A program made the position numbers and the translations under genes. From assembly GCA_040954595.2 (NCBI GenBank), contig CM082583.2, positions 1,550,001 to 1,614,000 on the forward strand: a stretch of DNA of 64,000 bases, written 5' to 3'. Positions 22,791 through 34,800 of the stretch are shown here, piece after piece; within the stretch, counting starts at the first letter, position 1; each line of letters begins with the position of its first letter. The notes beneath the pieces were generated by a model. It was not told where the DNA came from and ran no database searches. It worked only from the letters and a program-made list of their open reading frames with translations. Origin of the DNA: Balanoglossus misakiensis (lineage: Eukaryota; Hemichordata).

Positions 22791-23966
22791 CACAACACAC
22801 ACTGTGTATATTTAATTCCACAATGCTTGATACTAAAACTGTCCACAAAAAAACATTTGTTTATAACCCCTAAGTGCTTGTCTTCCACACTTACCTTCTC
22901 TTGGCATTTATTTCCACAGATGATGCAATACTGCTCGTCTCTTCATCCTGGTCTCTTGCGCTCCCCTTTTTACTCTCCCTGAATGCTGACAACACGTACC
23001 GTCTCATTGTTCAGTGGATATGCCTTGCTGTCATCTGCATCTGCTCCCTCAGTACCCCCTTCTCCCTGGCACAATCATCCAAATACTATCGCAGAGGGCG
23101 CTATACTATATGACGATCAACACAATATCATTCAGATAATCTTTGCACAGTGGGTAAATTAAGCATTTGGTTTTTCACGAGACTTTCATCAGTTGTACTA
23201 AAATGAAATGTGTCTACACTATACAAATGACAATGGCCTTCTAATTCAGAGACGTTGGGAAGGACTAGTGAGCACATACAGCAAATCAGAAGGCCCAAAA
23301 TGGCAAAGTTGCATGATTACTAATGGGAAACAAAGAATACACAGGGTATATTTAATTCCACAGAGTGCTTGATACTAAAATTATTGCTGTTTTACAATTG
23401 TGGCATTTACTGCTGATAATAAGGTTACCATAGATACAATTGGAATGGAACCGGACAGGGATAAACATATAAAGGCTAGGTTAACCCCCCACCCCCTACC
23501 ACAGAGGGCGCTATACCGATCATCAAGTCAGTACCATTGAAATAAATCTGTGCAGAGTGGGTAAATTAGGCATTTGGTTCTTCAGATTTTCATAAGTTGC
23601 ACTAAAATGCTATGTGGCCCACTACAAGGACAAATAAGTCAAAAATGGCAAATTTGATATTTACTTTGAGGTTGACATGGGGCAAAGGAGACAATACAAG
23701 AACACTGAAACTCAATTAGTGAAACACTAAAGTTGTACATGTACTTTATTTCTCTAACAAACTTAGAGAAAATTTACATGGCCATCTTTTTACTCAGAGA
23801 ACTGATGTTGAAAAGAAAACAATGTTACATCATAAAATTGAAATCCTACATGTCACTAATTTCTGATTTTCACAAATGTTCATAAAAAAAACCTGTTCTC
23901 TGCAAACCTTACCCCCCCCCCTCCTATTGTCGGTGCTTCTAATGTAACTCTCAATTTTTCCCTAAG
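22791..23966. repeat. Intergenic DNA with a ~100-bp direct repeat
   Basis: The word AGAGGGCGCTATA and the following ~80 bp (GTGGGTAAATTA, GCATTTGGTT) occur at ~23093-23190 and again at ~23500-23590. No coding sequence is firmly supported. A minus-strand ATG frame at 23007-22895 with a good donor was considered and left out. Confidence 0.5.
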
Positions 23967-24908
23967 GTGTTAAAAGAACCAAATGGTGATGATATGGTAG
24001 AAGGGATATTTGAGGGAATAGACATAGATGAGTAAGTATTAACTGCAGTACTTGCTTCCACCAATTTCCTATCATTTTGTGTACATGTTCACGTCTATGT
24101 GTCTTACCAATCACATTCTGTCCTTCTTATTTTTTTCTAGAAGTGGCATCTTCTGTGTCAGACGGCAAATACTTACAGTGTCCCACCTTATGCCAGACCT
24201 TGGGTACAGAGGAGGCCATATTAGAAAACCTGCCAATGCATGTACACTACTCTATCAATCAAGAAATGCAACAGTCACAAAGATTGAGTAAGTTAACTAA
24301 ACCAAAGCAATCTCCACCCTGCAACTTCCCCAGCACTTACTATCTGCATGCAAGTTGTGAACTTTTAATTTAGTATTCATTACAGAAACATTTCAGTCCT
24401 ACAATTCACATGCATCTTATTTTCGTCAACACCAACTTATACAAAATATGATTTAACCATCTTGTTCTCATTTCTCTCCAATGTACAGAAAGCAGTAGCC
24501 TGGATGGATTTACAGAGAGAGAGGCTAGTACACGGCACTCATGTGGACATGCACTACCACATATCATATCTCAACGGGACTTCGGTTGTCGCTGTAGTAT
24601 TTAACCCAAGTTTAACTGTGACACCCACGTCCATACATGGCAAGGTTTTCTCTCCCAAAAGTTTCAGTTTGGCATCCCAGTTACCATCAGTTGCGCTTTC
24701 TCCATGCCTTCTAAGTTGAATGCGATTTACCATCACCGGATTCATACTGTGGTGCAAAGACAATTAAAAACATCGATTGTAAGTCATTTAGTAGTGATAC
24801 CATTGTTACCAAACCTCGTTTTAAAATACATGTAATCTGTACTCGAAACTATCATTTTTTCTTTCTTTCTAGAATATGACTTGTGAGCGAGTGCCGCGTT
24901 TAAATTGA
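23967..24908 (+). CDS. 3' part of an unrecognised spliced gene, possibly decayed
   Basis: Exons 24141-24287 and 24489-24778 and the last exon 24873-24908 join in consistent phase, with consensus acceptors and GTAAG donors. The gene ends at TGA 24906-24908, and AATAAA follows at 24916. The read-out includes GTEEAILENLPMHVHYS and FNCDTHVHTWQGF, not recognised as any family. Two problems remain. An in-frame TAA at 24602-24604 interrupts exon 24489-24778, although the frame stays open for 58 more codons to the donor. And a plausible upstream exon, 23967-24031 (acidic, PNGDDMVEGIFEGIDIDE), is one base out of phase with the next. The gene may be degenerate, mis-sequenced, or end at the TAA. The 5' end is unknown. 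Confidence 0.4.
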
Positions 24909-24915
24909 TACTGAG

Positions 24916-24921
24916 AATAAA
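24916..24921 (+). terminator. Poly(A) signal of the 24 kb gene
   Basis: AATAAA eight bases after the stop codon of the last exon. This is close, but possible for a short 3' UTR. Confidence 0.4.
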
Positions 24922-25125
24922 CACCGCTAATCGACGATAAAATCAACGTATTTTCAAATGCAAGTGAACGCATGGAGGCGGCCATATTGAATTTAGGTTA
25001 CATCCCAAGACATTCCGACTGGGCTTCAGGTGGATTCGGGAAAGGTCTCTAAAACATAATCGGTCATCCAGTTTTGTATACTAAATTTCTAAAAATGTAG
25101 GACATGGGAGGTTAACATACCCACA

Positions 25126-25506
25126 ATGACTACACACAAAAAAGGGCCCAGGCGTTTCGGGGTGCGATTGTTACGTACCTTAGCTCCATCATCTGCAACC
25201 AGCCAAGGCATGGCTGTGAAATTGCGCGTCATGGAGGATGTCGAGATCCGGAATTCCGCCAACGGGAAACTGTTTAGCGTGCCTTGTATGCAGCACGATG
25301 GCAACGTTCTGGAACTTAAATTCTGGAAAGAAAATCCGAAGTGGCTGAACAGATTACAGAAGGGAGAATACGTACAGCTCCGCAACTTTTCCACTGGAAG
25401 AGATAATACCATTTGCCTCTATGATAGAGCAAAGGCCGGGGATGCCATTACGCCGTTAAACCTGAAATATAGATTGAGAGTGGATATTGTTTTACACAAT
25501 TTTTGA
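25126..25506 (+). CDS. Intronless 126-residue protein with RPA-like OB fold
   Basis: A single open frame from ATG 25126 to TGA 25504-25506. Residues ~28-100 look like an oligonucleotide-binding (OB) fold of the RPA70 type: a strand MAVKLRVMEDVEI, then GKLFSVPCMQHDGNVLELKF, where RPA70 proteins have GKLFSVDLxDxxGEI, then KGEYVQLRNFS. It would bind single-stranded nucleic acid. The 27-residue N-terminus is basic with no signal peptide. The frame is more GC-rich and codon-like than its surroundings. No splice sites or poly(A) signal close by are convincing. It could be an independent small gene, a retrocopy, or a remnant of the RPA-like protein some Helitrons carry. No Rep/helicase is visible nearby. 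Confidence 0.5.
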   Translation: MTTHKKGPRRFGVRLLRTLAPSSATSQGMAVKLRVMEDVEIRNSANGKLFSVPCMQHDGNVLELKFWKENPKWLNRLQKGEYVQLRNFSTGRDNTICLYDRAKAGDAITPLNLKYRLRVDIVLHNF

Positions 25507-25839
25507 ACATTGAAGTAAAGTATTAGAATGATGGAGTCCGATAGAAAAAGTGAGTTGGTAATTTCGGCATCCGACTTCGTTATTAAAATGGAAAGATTTG
25601 CGATTTGAGATTCGGTTACCATTTGGAAGTTTGAAAGGAAATATTTCATTCAAGTACAGTGGCAACTACTGGATTATGGAGAATATTTGAAATGTTGATG
25701 AACGGAGACCTATTAGAATCAATGAAAACCTACCTTTATTGGTGTTACGGTTACTACACCTGACAGACCGCTGGTCTGCGTCCGACCGATTTTGAGCTCC
25801 TAGCTCTTGTGGAGACATGCGGAGGTACAGCGGGTTTAT

Positions 25840-27775
25840 TGTTTTTTTGTAAAACCATAGTTAAACTCCAAAAATCTTCTTCTCCAGAACGAGCGATGAC
25901 TGAGTCGCAAGATTCGGGGAGTATGGTCACTACACTGATGTCTATCAAGTTTGCAAAGAGCATTGTGATTGGTCGAAGATTATGGCGGCCATATTGGATT
26001 TTGTAAAAAACAGAGAAAAATTGAAATTCCTTTTTCTAGTCCAAAAATTGATAGCATACAAATTCTTTTTATGGATATCAATCGTCATGTGACTAAAATA
26101 TATAACAATTTTTTGGCGATTTTTCACATGACCTTTGACCTAATTATCACGCGTTATTATTTCTGCATATCTAATTCCAGGCTAACCTATAGGGCTAGAG
26201 GTTTGGTTTTTGATGAATGTGGATTAGTGTGTGATCAAAATATTTTGCTACTTTTCATGACCCCTTTGACCTCTGCTGACCTCATTAATTATGCACATAC
26301 CTAATTACAGGCGAACCAATAGAGCTAGAGTTTTGGTTTTTGTTGGACATGGACCAGTATGGGTAAAAAAAAATTGCCCAAATGTTGGGTGACCTCAGGT
26401 GACCTTTGACCTACTTCACCCTATTTCAGCAGCAAAAATACACACATCCTTGTTATGTCATGAGATAATACATCCGATAGAAAATTCTGTTTCTTCTCAT
26501 TCATACTGTGCATATATAATTCAAGATCAGCGCTTGGGCCCAACAATGCTGCTCGCAGCTTTAATTCTTCTTCTTCTTCTTCTTCTTCCGAGAAATTCGG
26601 CCAGGTAGATCTGGAAAACCGCTGCACCTTGGGGGCTGAAACTTGGTAGGGTGATAGGGGCCAATGAGTAGACGTGCAGTGGCTCATGAATATTTAATTA
26701 GTCACGTGACCCGGCGGCCATATTGCATTTCCTGACAATCGTTAAACGAGTCCTTCTCAAAAACTACTGGGCCGATCGAGTTCAAATTTGGTGTGCAGGT
26801 AGCCTACCTTCTGTCCATCATTTTACCCCATTGAAATCATGACGTCACACATAAAGTTTTTTTGCTACAATTGTTTTTCTGAAAAACTACTTAAAACTTT
26901 AAAAATCTTCTTCTCCAGAACCAGCGATTGCCGAGTCACAGGATTCGGGGTATGTGGTCACCTAACCTATGTTTTTCAAGTTTGCGAAGCGCACTGTGAT
27001 TGGTCGATCATTATGGCGGCCATGTTGGATTTTCGGAAAACCATTGAAAAATGAAAATTCTGTTTTGTAGCCAAAATGTTGACAGCACGTAAATTCTTTT
27101 TTTGGATATGAGTCATCATATGACCGGAAGTTGTTACAATTTTTCGGGGCAATTTTGACATGACCTTTGACCCAGTTTTAAAACAACTAATTATATATGC
27201 ATATCCCCATACCTCCTCTTGTAAAAGCACCACAGTCATGAATTTTGTGGACATGGGTACCAATGCTGCCAGGACATGCCACAACTATTTTGGTAATTTT
27301 GGCAATGACCCTTGACCTATTTCTGAAACATCATTTTTCTGCATATCTAATTCCAGGCTAACCAATAGGTCTGGTTTTAGTTGGACATGGCCCACTCTAG
27401 GGTCAAAATTTTATGCCCAAATTTTGGGTGACCTTGGATGACCTTTGATCTAATTTCCCATATCTCAGCATCCACAGCAGTTAGAGTCCTGGCTTTTGGA
27501 GGGCCGATGGAGCAGATATGGAGTCTTACACAAGACCTCATTAATTATGCGCATACCTAATTCTAGGCGAACCAATAGAGCTAGGTGTTTGGTTTTTGTT
27601 GGACCTAGACTAGTATGGGGTCCGATTTTTTTGCCCAAATTTGGGGTGACCTCAGGTGACCTTTGACCTACTTTCCAATATCTTGGTATCCACAGCAGAT
27701 ACAGCCTTGGCATTTGCTTGTTACCATGGGAACCGCTTGTGCCCCGCCAACGCTGCTTGCAACTTTAATTGTATT
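25840..27775 (+). repeat. Duplicated composite dispersed repeat with DR1 motifs
   Basis: Two ~0.75-0.9 kb copies lie in direct order, 25840-26590 and 26880-27775. Each starts with a CTTCTCCAGAAC..GCGATGAC/TGCCGAGTC module, including TTATGGCGGCCAT(A/G)TTGGATTT. Each then continues into the GGCTAACC / TGACCT modules also seen at 914-1342. TGACCTTTGACCT occurs at 26129-26141, 26400-26412 and 27657-27669, with a near match at 27161. Bases 26570-26590 are a (TTC)n run. The 290-bp spacer 26590-26880 contains a related GGCGGCCATATTGCATTT word. Open frames on both strands are not genes. Confidence 0.75.
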
Positions 27776-28007
27776 TTGCATTTTCTCACGGTGGCGACCA
27801 TATTCCTTTGCGGCGAAGATTTATTATTTGTCTGGTTTAAACTTGCATATGCACTCATACTTAGGGTTCATAATACTTGTACATAGTTCAGTGCATACTT
27901 CTGTATGGGCTAAAGGTGGTGCAGTTTGAAAAAAGTGTGATAATTTCCCAAAAGTACCAGCTGATGCACCGATTTATGTCTAATCTCTGTTTTGAATTTC
28001 TTGGCAG

Positions 28008-28895
28008 CTTAACCCAAGTTGATAGTACCCTTCTTGTCCTGGACAGAAGTCTATCTGTCAGTACAAATGGTGTAACCGTATCAGTAGATGACAACTCGTG
28101 GCATAATGTTGTCATGGTAATTGAAGAAGGCATTGTGGCAGTTTACTTGAATGGTGTTGCAGTAACATCACCCCTTCCATCCTGGACAGGTATCGCTGAC
28201 TCAGAAAAGTAAGTTGCTAGTGGAACTCCGAACATTTTTAACTCCTACAAAGCCATAGAAAATTGTCATCATCACATGTTAAAATTCTATATTTTCCTAT
28301 ACTGTCAAGTTTTCCCAAGCCTCAAGAGAAGTGAACCATTTATTTGTGAAGCAGTTATCTTGTTTATAACTTATCTGCTAGGTAGCTTGTCTTACTCCTA
28401 CATGACAATACAATATCATCATAACATGTTGCGACTTACAACAAAACTGGCCAAAAAAATCAAGGGAGCAAACTATGGACATCAGCAAAGCTATCTTCGT
28501 GGCACTTTCAAATTCAAACTTATGCGGAACGATACTGATTTTCACAGTTTATTTTTGACAACTTCTTACCAGCACTTTTAATGAATTCATTATTCTCTTG
28601 TTTTTCAACAGCTGTATGGTAATTCTTGGTCAAAGCTATGACGAAAATGGACTCCTTGACAACTATTTTAGCTTCCATGGTGATGTTACACAGATGAATG
28701 TATACGATTATGTATTGACTCCTGTTGAAATCCAGAGTCTGGCTTTGAACTGTTCACAAAGTCCACTTGGCAATCATGTCATGTGGGTTGAAATGGATCA
28801 AGAGTTATTGGGTAGTGTGGTCAAAATCCAGCCATCAGCTTGTGGAAGTACCAGGTGCCCAATTGGTTACTCTGGTTCACCATGCACACCTGTTG
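28008..28895 (+). CDS. Exons 1-2: C-terminal part of a LamG/pentraxin-like domain
   Basis: Exon 28008-28208 reads SWHNVVMVIEEGIVAVYLNG, the typical 'W-H-x-V-V ... L-Y-x-N/D-G' core of laminin-G/pentraxin folds. Exon 28612-28895 continues with ILGQSYDENG and FHGDVTQMNVYDYVLTPVEI, the usual closing strands, then a Cys-rich linker (ACGSTRCPIGYSG). The front half of the domain must be encoded upstream of 28008. Confidence 0.82.
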
Positions 28896-31800
28896 GTAAA
28901 TAGCCTTATTCATTACTATCAAACAATTTTATGCATAATCTGACGAGGAGAAATTGGGTCATATTCACAGAGTTGATTAATCCTAAATCCTTACTTTAAC
29001 ACAGCTCTCCTTGTAATGTTGTGTCTGTCCAGGGAAAACTGTGTGAAATTTTGAGTAGTTTTTCCTGTGTACATTCACCAGCCCCTAGCTGCTGTGTGTT
29101 GTACTCCAATCACACAGCCTGCAATCTCCCTACTTTAGGAAGTATAGGGAATCATCATCTGCCCATGCCTGTATCGCTCACTCTTTTTGTTTCTACCGTA
29201 CATGTATTTAACACTGAATGTAATGATACTATTCACAACCACCATCACCATCATCATCATCATAATCATCATCACCACCACCACCACCACCATCATCATC
29301 ATCATCGTCATCATCATCACCATCATCATCATCAGTTTCTGCTGTTCCAAGAACTAGGCTTATCATGAGTGTAATTGATCATATCAGTTATTATGCCTAT
29401 GGATACCATCTCATGACTCCTGTCCTATCTTGTAGTGTTTCTTGACAGTGATCTAGTCTATTCACATGTATCAGAAAACAAGCACTTAACAATATCTGGA
29501 TTTCTCATGAATATGTGACAGATATTAACATCTAGTAGTGCATTTACCTAAATGTACCAGTGTATGCATAGGGGGTGTGGACCAGTTGTTTAATTTACAA
29601 ACATTTGTTATTCTTTCATTTTTTTTTTCTTCAGATAAACACGCTCCTGAAGTCATTTACTGTCCCAATACGACCCGTATAATTAGTCCTAATAGCTTGA
29701 CAACAGGAGTATGGCAGGAGCCTATATTTACAGATGATGTCGCCATTGCCAATGTGACACAAACCTACACAATGGGTAAATTTCCTATAAAATATCATTT
29801 CTGATTATAGATAATATATAACATTCACACTAACTAAGTTTTTTTTTATCGGGGTGGGGTGGGGAGTTGATCTAAACAGAAACCAACAAGCTGAGACAAC
29901 TTTCCTAAGATTATGGTCAGTATGAAGCATACTGGTACAGTTTATTCTTGTGGCCGTTACTCATATATGGCTAGCACATCCTATGTGCGACAGATGATCT
30001 TGCTTCCAAGTATTAAAGCCTCAATTGCTGATACTATTACCATATGTTTATAGGCCCTTTCCTCGATCCCAGGGCAGTACAATGAAGTTAAAACTCGAAA
30101 GCATTTGTGTTTGCACGTAATTGTTTATTGGAAACAAAAGATTTGACCAACTGTTGAGCAAGGCCTTTAATCAGTAAAGTACTTAATATTCTCCACTACT
30201 ACTGGGGATACCCATACCACAAATGTTGTGTTCTCTTACAATGGGCAGTTGAATAAACGTGTGCGGCACCATATCTGTTTAGTATACATATCTTGTTCAT
30301 GTTTATATGTACAGTCACAATCAGGAGTTGATAATATGCCTGTGTATACCCACCAGATAGCTCACTTAAATGGACCATTCTAAGTTTGAAAAGAAAATCA
30401 TGAAAGACATTCAAGAAACGGAAGCTATTTTGGCTTTAGCACCCATGCCTGTAATGATGTGCATAATTTTGTTCTTACAGGTGACACCTTTTCCTGGGGA
30501 ACCTACCAGATCAGCTATGTTGCTTCAGATACAGCTGGCAACAATGCACAGTGCAACTTTTTACTCTATGTACTGCGTGAGTGAATTTTTTTATCATTCA
30601 TACATAAACTTTACAAATTAATTAATATCTTGACAAATTGTCATCTCTACCCCTTGTTATGTCTTGTCACATACTGTAAAACGGGACATTTTCGTGACAG
30701 AAAATATTTTGCAATATATCAAAAGAGGCAACTGTGACACGAGAATTAAATTTCCGCATTCTAGTATTTTACTAACTACTCTGTTATCGCTGAAAAACAT
30801 TTTATGCGACTTTATTTTCTTCTTCTTTTTTGCCGAAGTTTGGGAAAATTTGCCGTTTTACAGTAATATGATTGCATCATTATCACTTTTGTCCCTATGT
30901 AACTATCAAAAATTATAACAACATCATTCAGAACATACAAGGACACTCAAACCCGTCTAAAACAAACCCTGTCTAATCGGGAAACCTCTCTTCAACCAAC
31001 AGCTTTTCCTAGTCCCTTTTACATAGAAACATGTTAATGTGTTGGTGTTCTGTTTAAAAGATTTGACTGTGTAATAAATATGGGTGTCACACATACACCA
31101 TTAAGACAGTTCTGAAGCATCTCAGAATTGATACTGTCTTAAAAAAACATGTGTGGACGGTGTAAGTGGTCCTGAAACGTCTCAGATTTTAGACGGCTCT
31201 GCCAGCCAGACCTGAGCCGGTGTAAGGATTAACACCTCTCCGCAACCCATTGTCTATGGGGCCGAGCCTCAGCGCCCATACATAAACTTTGTGTGTGTGG
31301 ACACAACATGACTCAAAGGATTAATGCTCTGTGGTTAGCACTGGCAAATAGTGTCTCAAATTTTACCCTGTGTGAACCTGGTAAAAGAGGCATTGTGCCC
31401 TAGTGGCTAGGGTTGTGGGTTCGTTACCTAGACCTGGACATTTGGGTAGTATTTGCCTGTTGGATGATATATGAGACACAGACATTTGGGTAGTATTTGC
31501 CTGTTGGATGATAGATGAAATAAAATTAAAAATATATATATAGACAAATAAACTGTGTTCTCCTTTCTTTTACATCATTTGATTGTGAAAAGCCAGCACC
31601 ACCAGTTAAAGGTATTTCCATCTGTAATGAGTTTGAGTCGGGTGTGTTGTGTCAGGTGGATTGTTTACCAGGATACAAGTTTGCAAGCCTGCCAGCACCT
31701 TACTATCTCTGCCATAGTGAAGGATCTTTTAATCCTGAGAATCCAGACGAGGAATTCACCTTCCCTGGATGTTCAGGTGAGAAAAAAATGATTTGGTATC

Positions 31801-34800
31801 AGTAAAGAAATATAATCAGGTTGCACATGCACATTCAGAAAATTCTCCAAAGAGAGAGAGTTGTGAGAGGGGGTATTCCAGCATTGAGACAATTTTCTTT
31901 TAGTTATAAATGAAAAGAGAAATATGAGTAATGCAAATTCTTGCTTTACAGTATGTCAAGGTTGTGATTACAGGTAGATAATTTGTTAACATCATATCTG
32001 CTTACCCCAATATAAAGCTCCAGTACATTTGAGCTATTTTCTTAATATTTTGTTCTGGGTAAGCAGCTGTAACTTTCCTGATTGGCTAAGCGGTTTCGCA
32101 GTCTATTAAGTCAATACATCGTTCGCTAGATTGAAAATTGCATCTTTAACAAAATTTGTTTGTTTGTATTGTTCTACTGCAGCTCCTGGGAAGACTCAAC
32201 GTGGAGTGAATTGTGGCGTGTCATACAATTCACAGGCTGGTACATGTAACAATGGTGTCATCCAGCAATTGAGGATCAGTTTTATGAACACTATCAACTA
32301 TCTGAATGATTTGTTTGGTATTTGTGGCGGTGAATGCAACTTTGATGACCTTGAAATAACCTGCGGCGCCTCAAACCGAAGAAAGAGACAGGCTGATACT
32401 CAGCTTGTGGTTCAGTTCAGTTTCACAACCAATGCGTGAGTAGTAATTGTTATTTTTCGAGTATTTTATTCCCCTTCTGTTCTATTGAAATGACTTTGGT
32501 GACATGTCTAGGGTACTGATCCCAGGCTGTGTGAGGATCAGCTCTGTATTCCCTATACAGCTGGTGTTTGCATTATTGCAAAATATTCCATTCATGCAAG
32601 TGAAAACAAATTATTTTGTGTCTTAACACTCAAACATTTTCAGTTTTTGGCAACCCCATCATTTCTGCCCACCTTCCTTCATGTTGCGGCATCCTGTATT
32701 CTAAAGATTAATGCATTCGAAATATACTGCAAAACGTGTTATTTTCGCGAGCAGTAAATTTCTGCAAAACATGCGCTGGTCAAAAAAACGTTAAAATAAA
32801 AAGTTATGTAAAATGTTTTTGGAGATAATGATGCAGTTAGTGAAATACGAGAACTCGAAAATTCGTCCTCACGTAACAGTCGCCTCTTTTAATATCGCGA
32901 AAATTTCCTGTCGTGAAAACAACTCAGTTTACAGTACACACTTCTGGTTGGTATTGTAATGTGGCATATGTAAGAATTTTTTGCCTGTTGTTTTATCCAT
33001 TAGCTCTGCTGATGCTGCAGCTGTAGTTATTGAAGATGCAGTCAAGAATGGTCCTTTTGATACAGCTGAATATTCGGTCGACGCTGAGACATTACAAGTT
33101 GAAAGTACAATATTCTGTTCCAATGGTAGTGTTCTTGTTGGAGAAGAGTGTGGTGAGTGCCTATACTCCTCAGTTGTTATGTACTTTAACCCTTTCACTC
33201 CCAGTTTCCTCTATAGAGGTCAAACCTTACCATAGAAAACAATTGGTTTGGACTGAACCATGGTGGTGAAAGGATTAAAACTGTGTCCAAAATTAATATT
33301 ATAAAAAGGTGTAGATGTTAATATGTTTATATCGCCTGATATGACCTGTTAGGTGGGCCGTATTGCTGCGAGTGTGGTTGTGAGTCGCAGTGTACAAATT
33401 AAAGACAAGTGTGAGTGGTAAATACAACCCAACCAAGAGGTGATATAAGGAAATAATTGATTTGATATGCTCATACCAAGGAGGGACAAAGTCTCTTTCT
33501 CGCTGCCCGTTTTCCATTAATTATGTTTGATAGAAGACACAGTTAATGTTATTCTACATGTGGATATATAGTGAATCAACATTCAACCCCACACAACTGC
33601 AATCCCACTTGTAGACACAAGAGTGAAAAACTGGCCAAAATGAATGCTGTGTGTTACAATTGTAGTTGTGTTTTAAACCATTAATGCATAATGATCAGTA
33701 CATGAACAATGTATACATCTGCCTTCAACATTTTGTATTTCCACAGTATTGTGTCCTGAAGGGTCGTACCATGACACTGAGCTGAGTCAGTGCCATCCTT
33801 GTGCAATTGGATATTATCAACCCCTTGAAGGACAAACAGCATGCAATGCCTGTCCAAATAATGGAGTCACCAGGGGAAAGAGATCATTATCCATCTTGCA
33901 GTGTTTTGGTATGTATAACAGAAGGCAATATCTCCTCCTCGTCCACAGCCATAGCCTAGTAAAAATTAATCTTCTCAATTACAGAGGTATGTAAATCAGT
34001 GGGAGTCCAACTTAGTGTCAATGGGTCTTGTGAGTCGTGTCCCATGGGAACCTATCGATCAAATGCTGAACTTCAGCCATCTTGTATGCCGTGCCCATTT
34101 GGCTTCACCACAAGAACAGTCGGTTCAACCTTAAGTGAAGATTGTAATGTTTGTAAGTATTATGTATACAACTTTTCATGTTGTATCTCAACTGTACTGA
34201 ACTGAAGGTTGTATTATTGTGCCTCAGTTGTTCAGAATAATGATAGTCCTCCAATTTTATTCTATGCTCTTTTTCCATTCCATCAACAGCTTACTGCAAT
34301 GTTGGTTGGTACTTGAATCAGGAGTCCTATAGATGTGAGAAATGCCCTGTTGGAACATATAACTTTGAATTCAACCAGGATGCTTGTCAACCATGCCCAA
34401 CTGGCTACACTACAGGCAGAGAGGGTGCCCTATATAAAACAGAATGTGATGGTAGGAATAAATTTTTCATAATCATAGAACTGATAACATGCATGAAGTG
34501 CTTGTGGAGATCAACCTTAACTGTTCAATCTGATACAAACACTTCATTATAAGAAATTTTCTTCTTTATTTAGAGTATCATTTGATATGTTGTGTGATCC
34601 AATATTTTTATATAATTTAATAATGCTCCTCTTTTAACACCTTTTCTGAAAATTTCACGGAAATAACAATATTGTAATACTGTTTTCTCAGAATTCTACA
34701 TGTTAGGCTATGGAATGTGATAACTATGCACTGCATCTGGGTAGTCATCTAACTTAAAGGTATACAGTCACCTCCAATTTACAAACGCCCATATATGGCT

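Noticed and set aside
22500-22982. Long open frames encoding Met-Tyr-Val-Cys repeats
   Set aside because: They are translations of the (ATGT)n microsatellite and are open in several frames. No start, splice or domain evidence.
22895-23007. Minus-strand ATG exon (MRRYVLSAFRESKKG...) with a good GTAAGTG donor
   Set aside because: Protein-like wording and a strong donor, but no following exon could be found before the microsatellite. Overlapping frames on both strands are also open.
29021-29368. Poly-His frame
   Set aside because: Created by the CAT/CAC repeat in an intron of the receptor-like gene.
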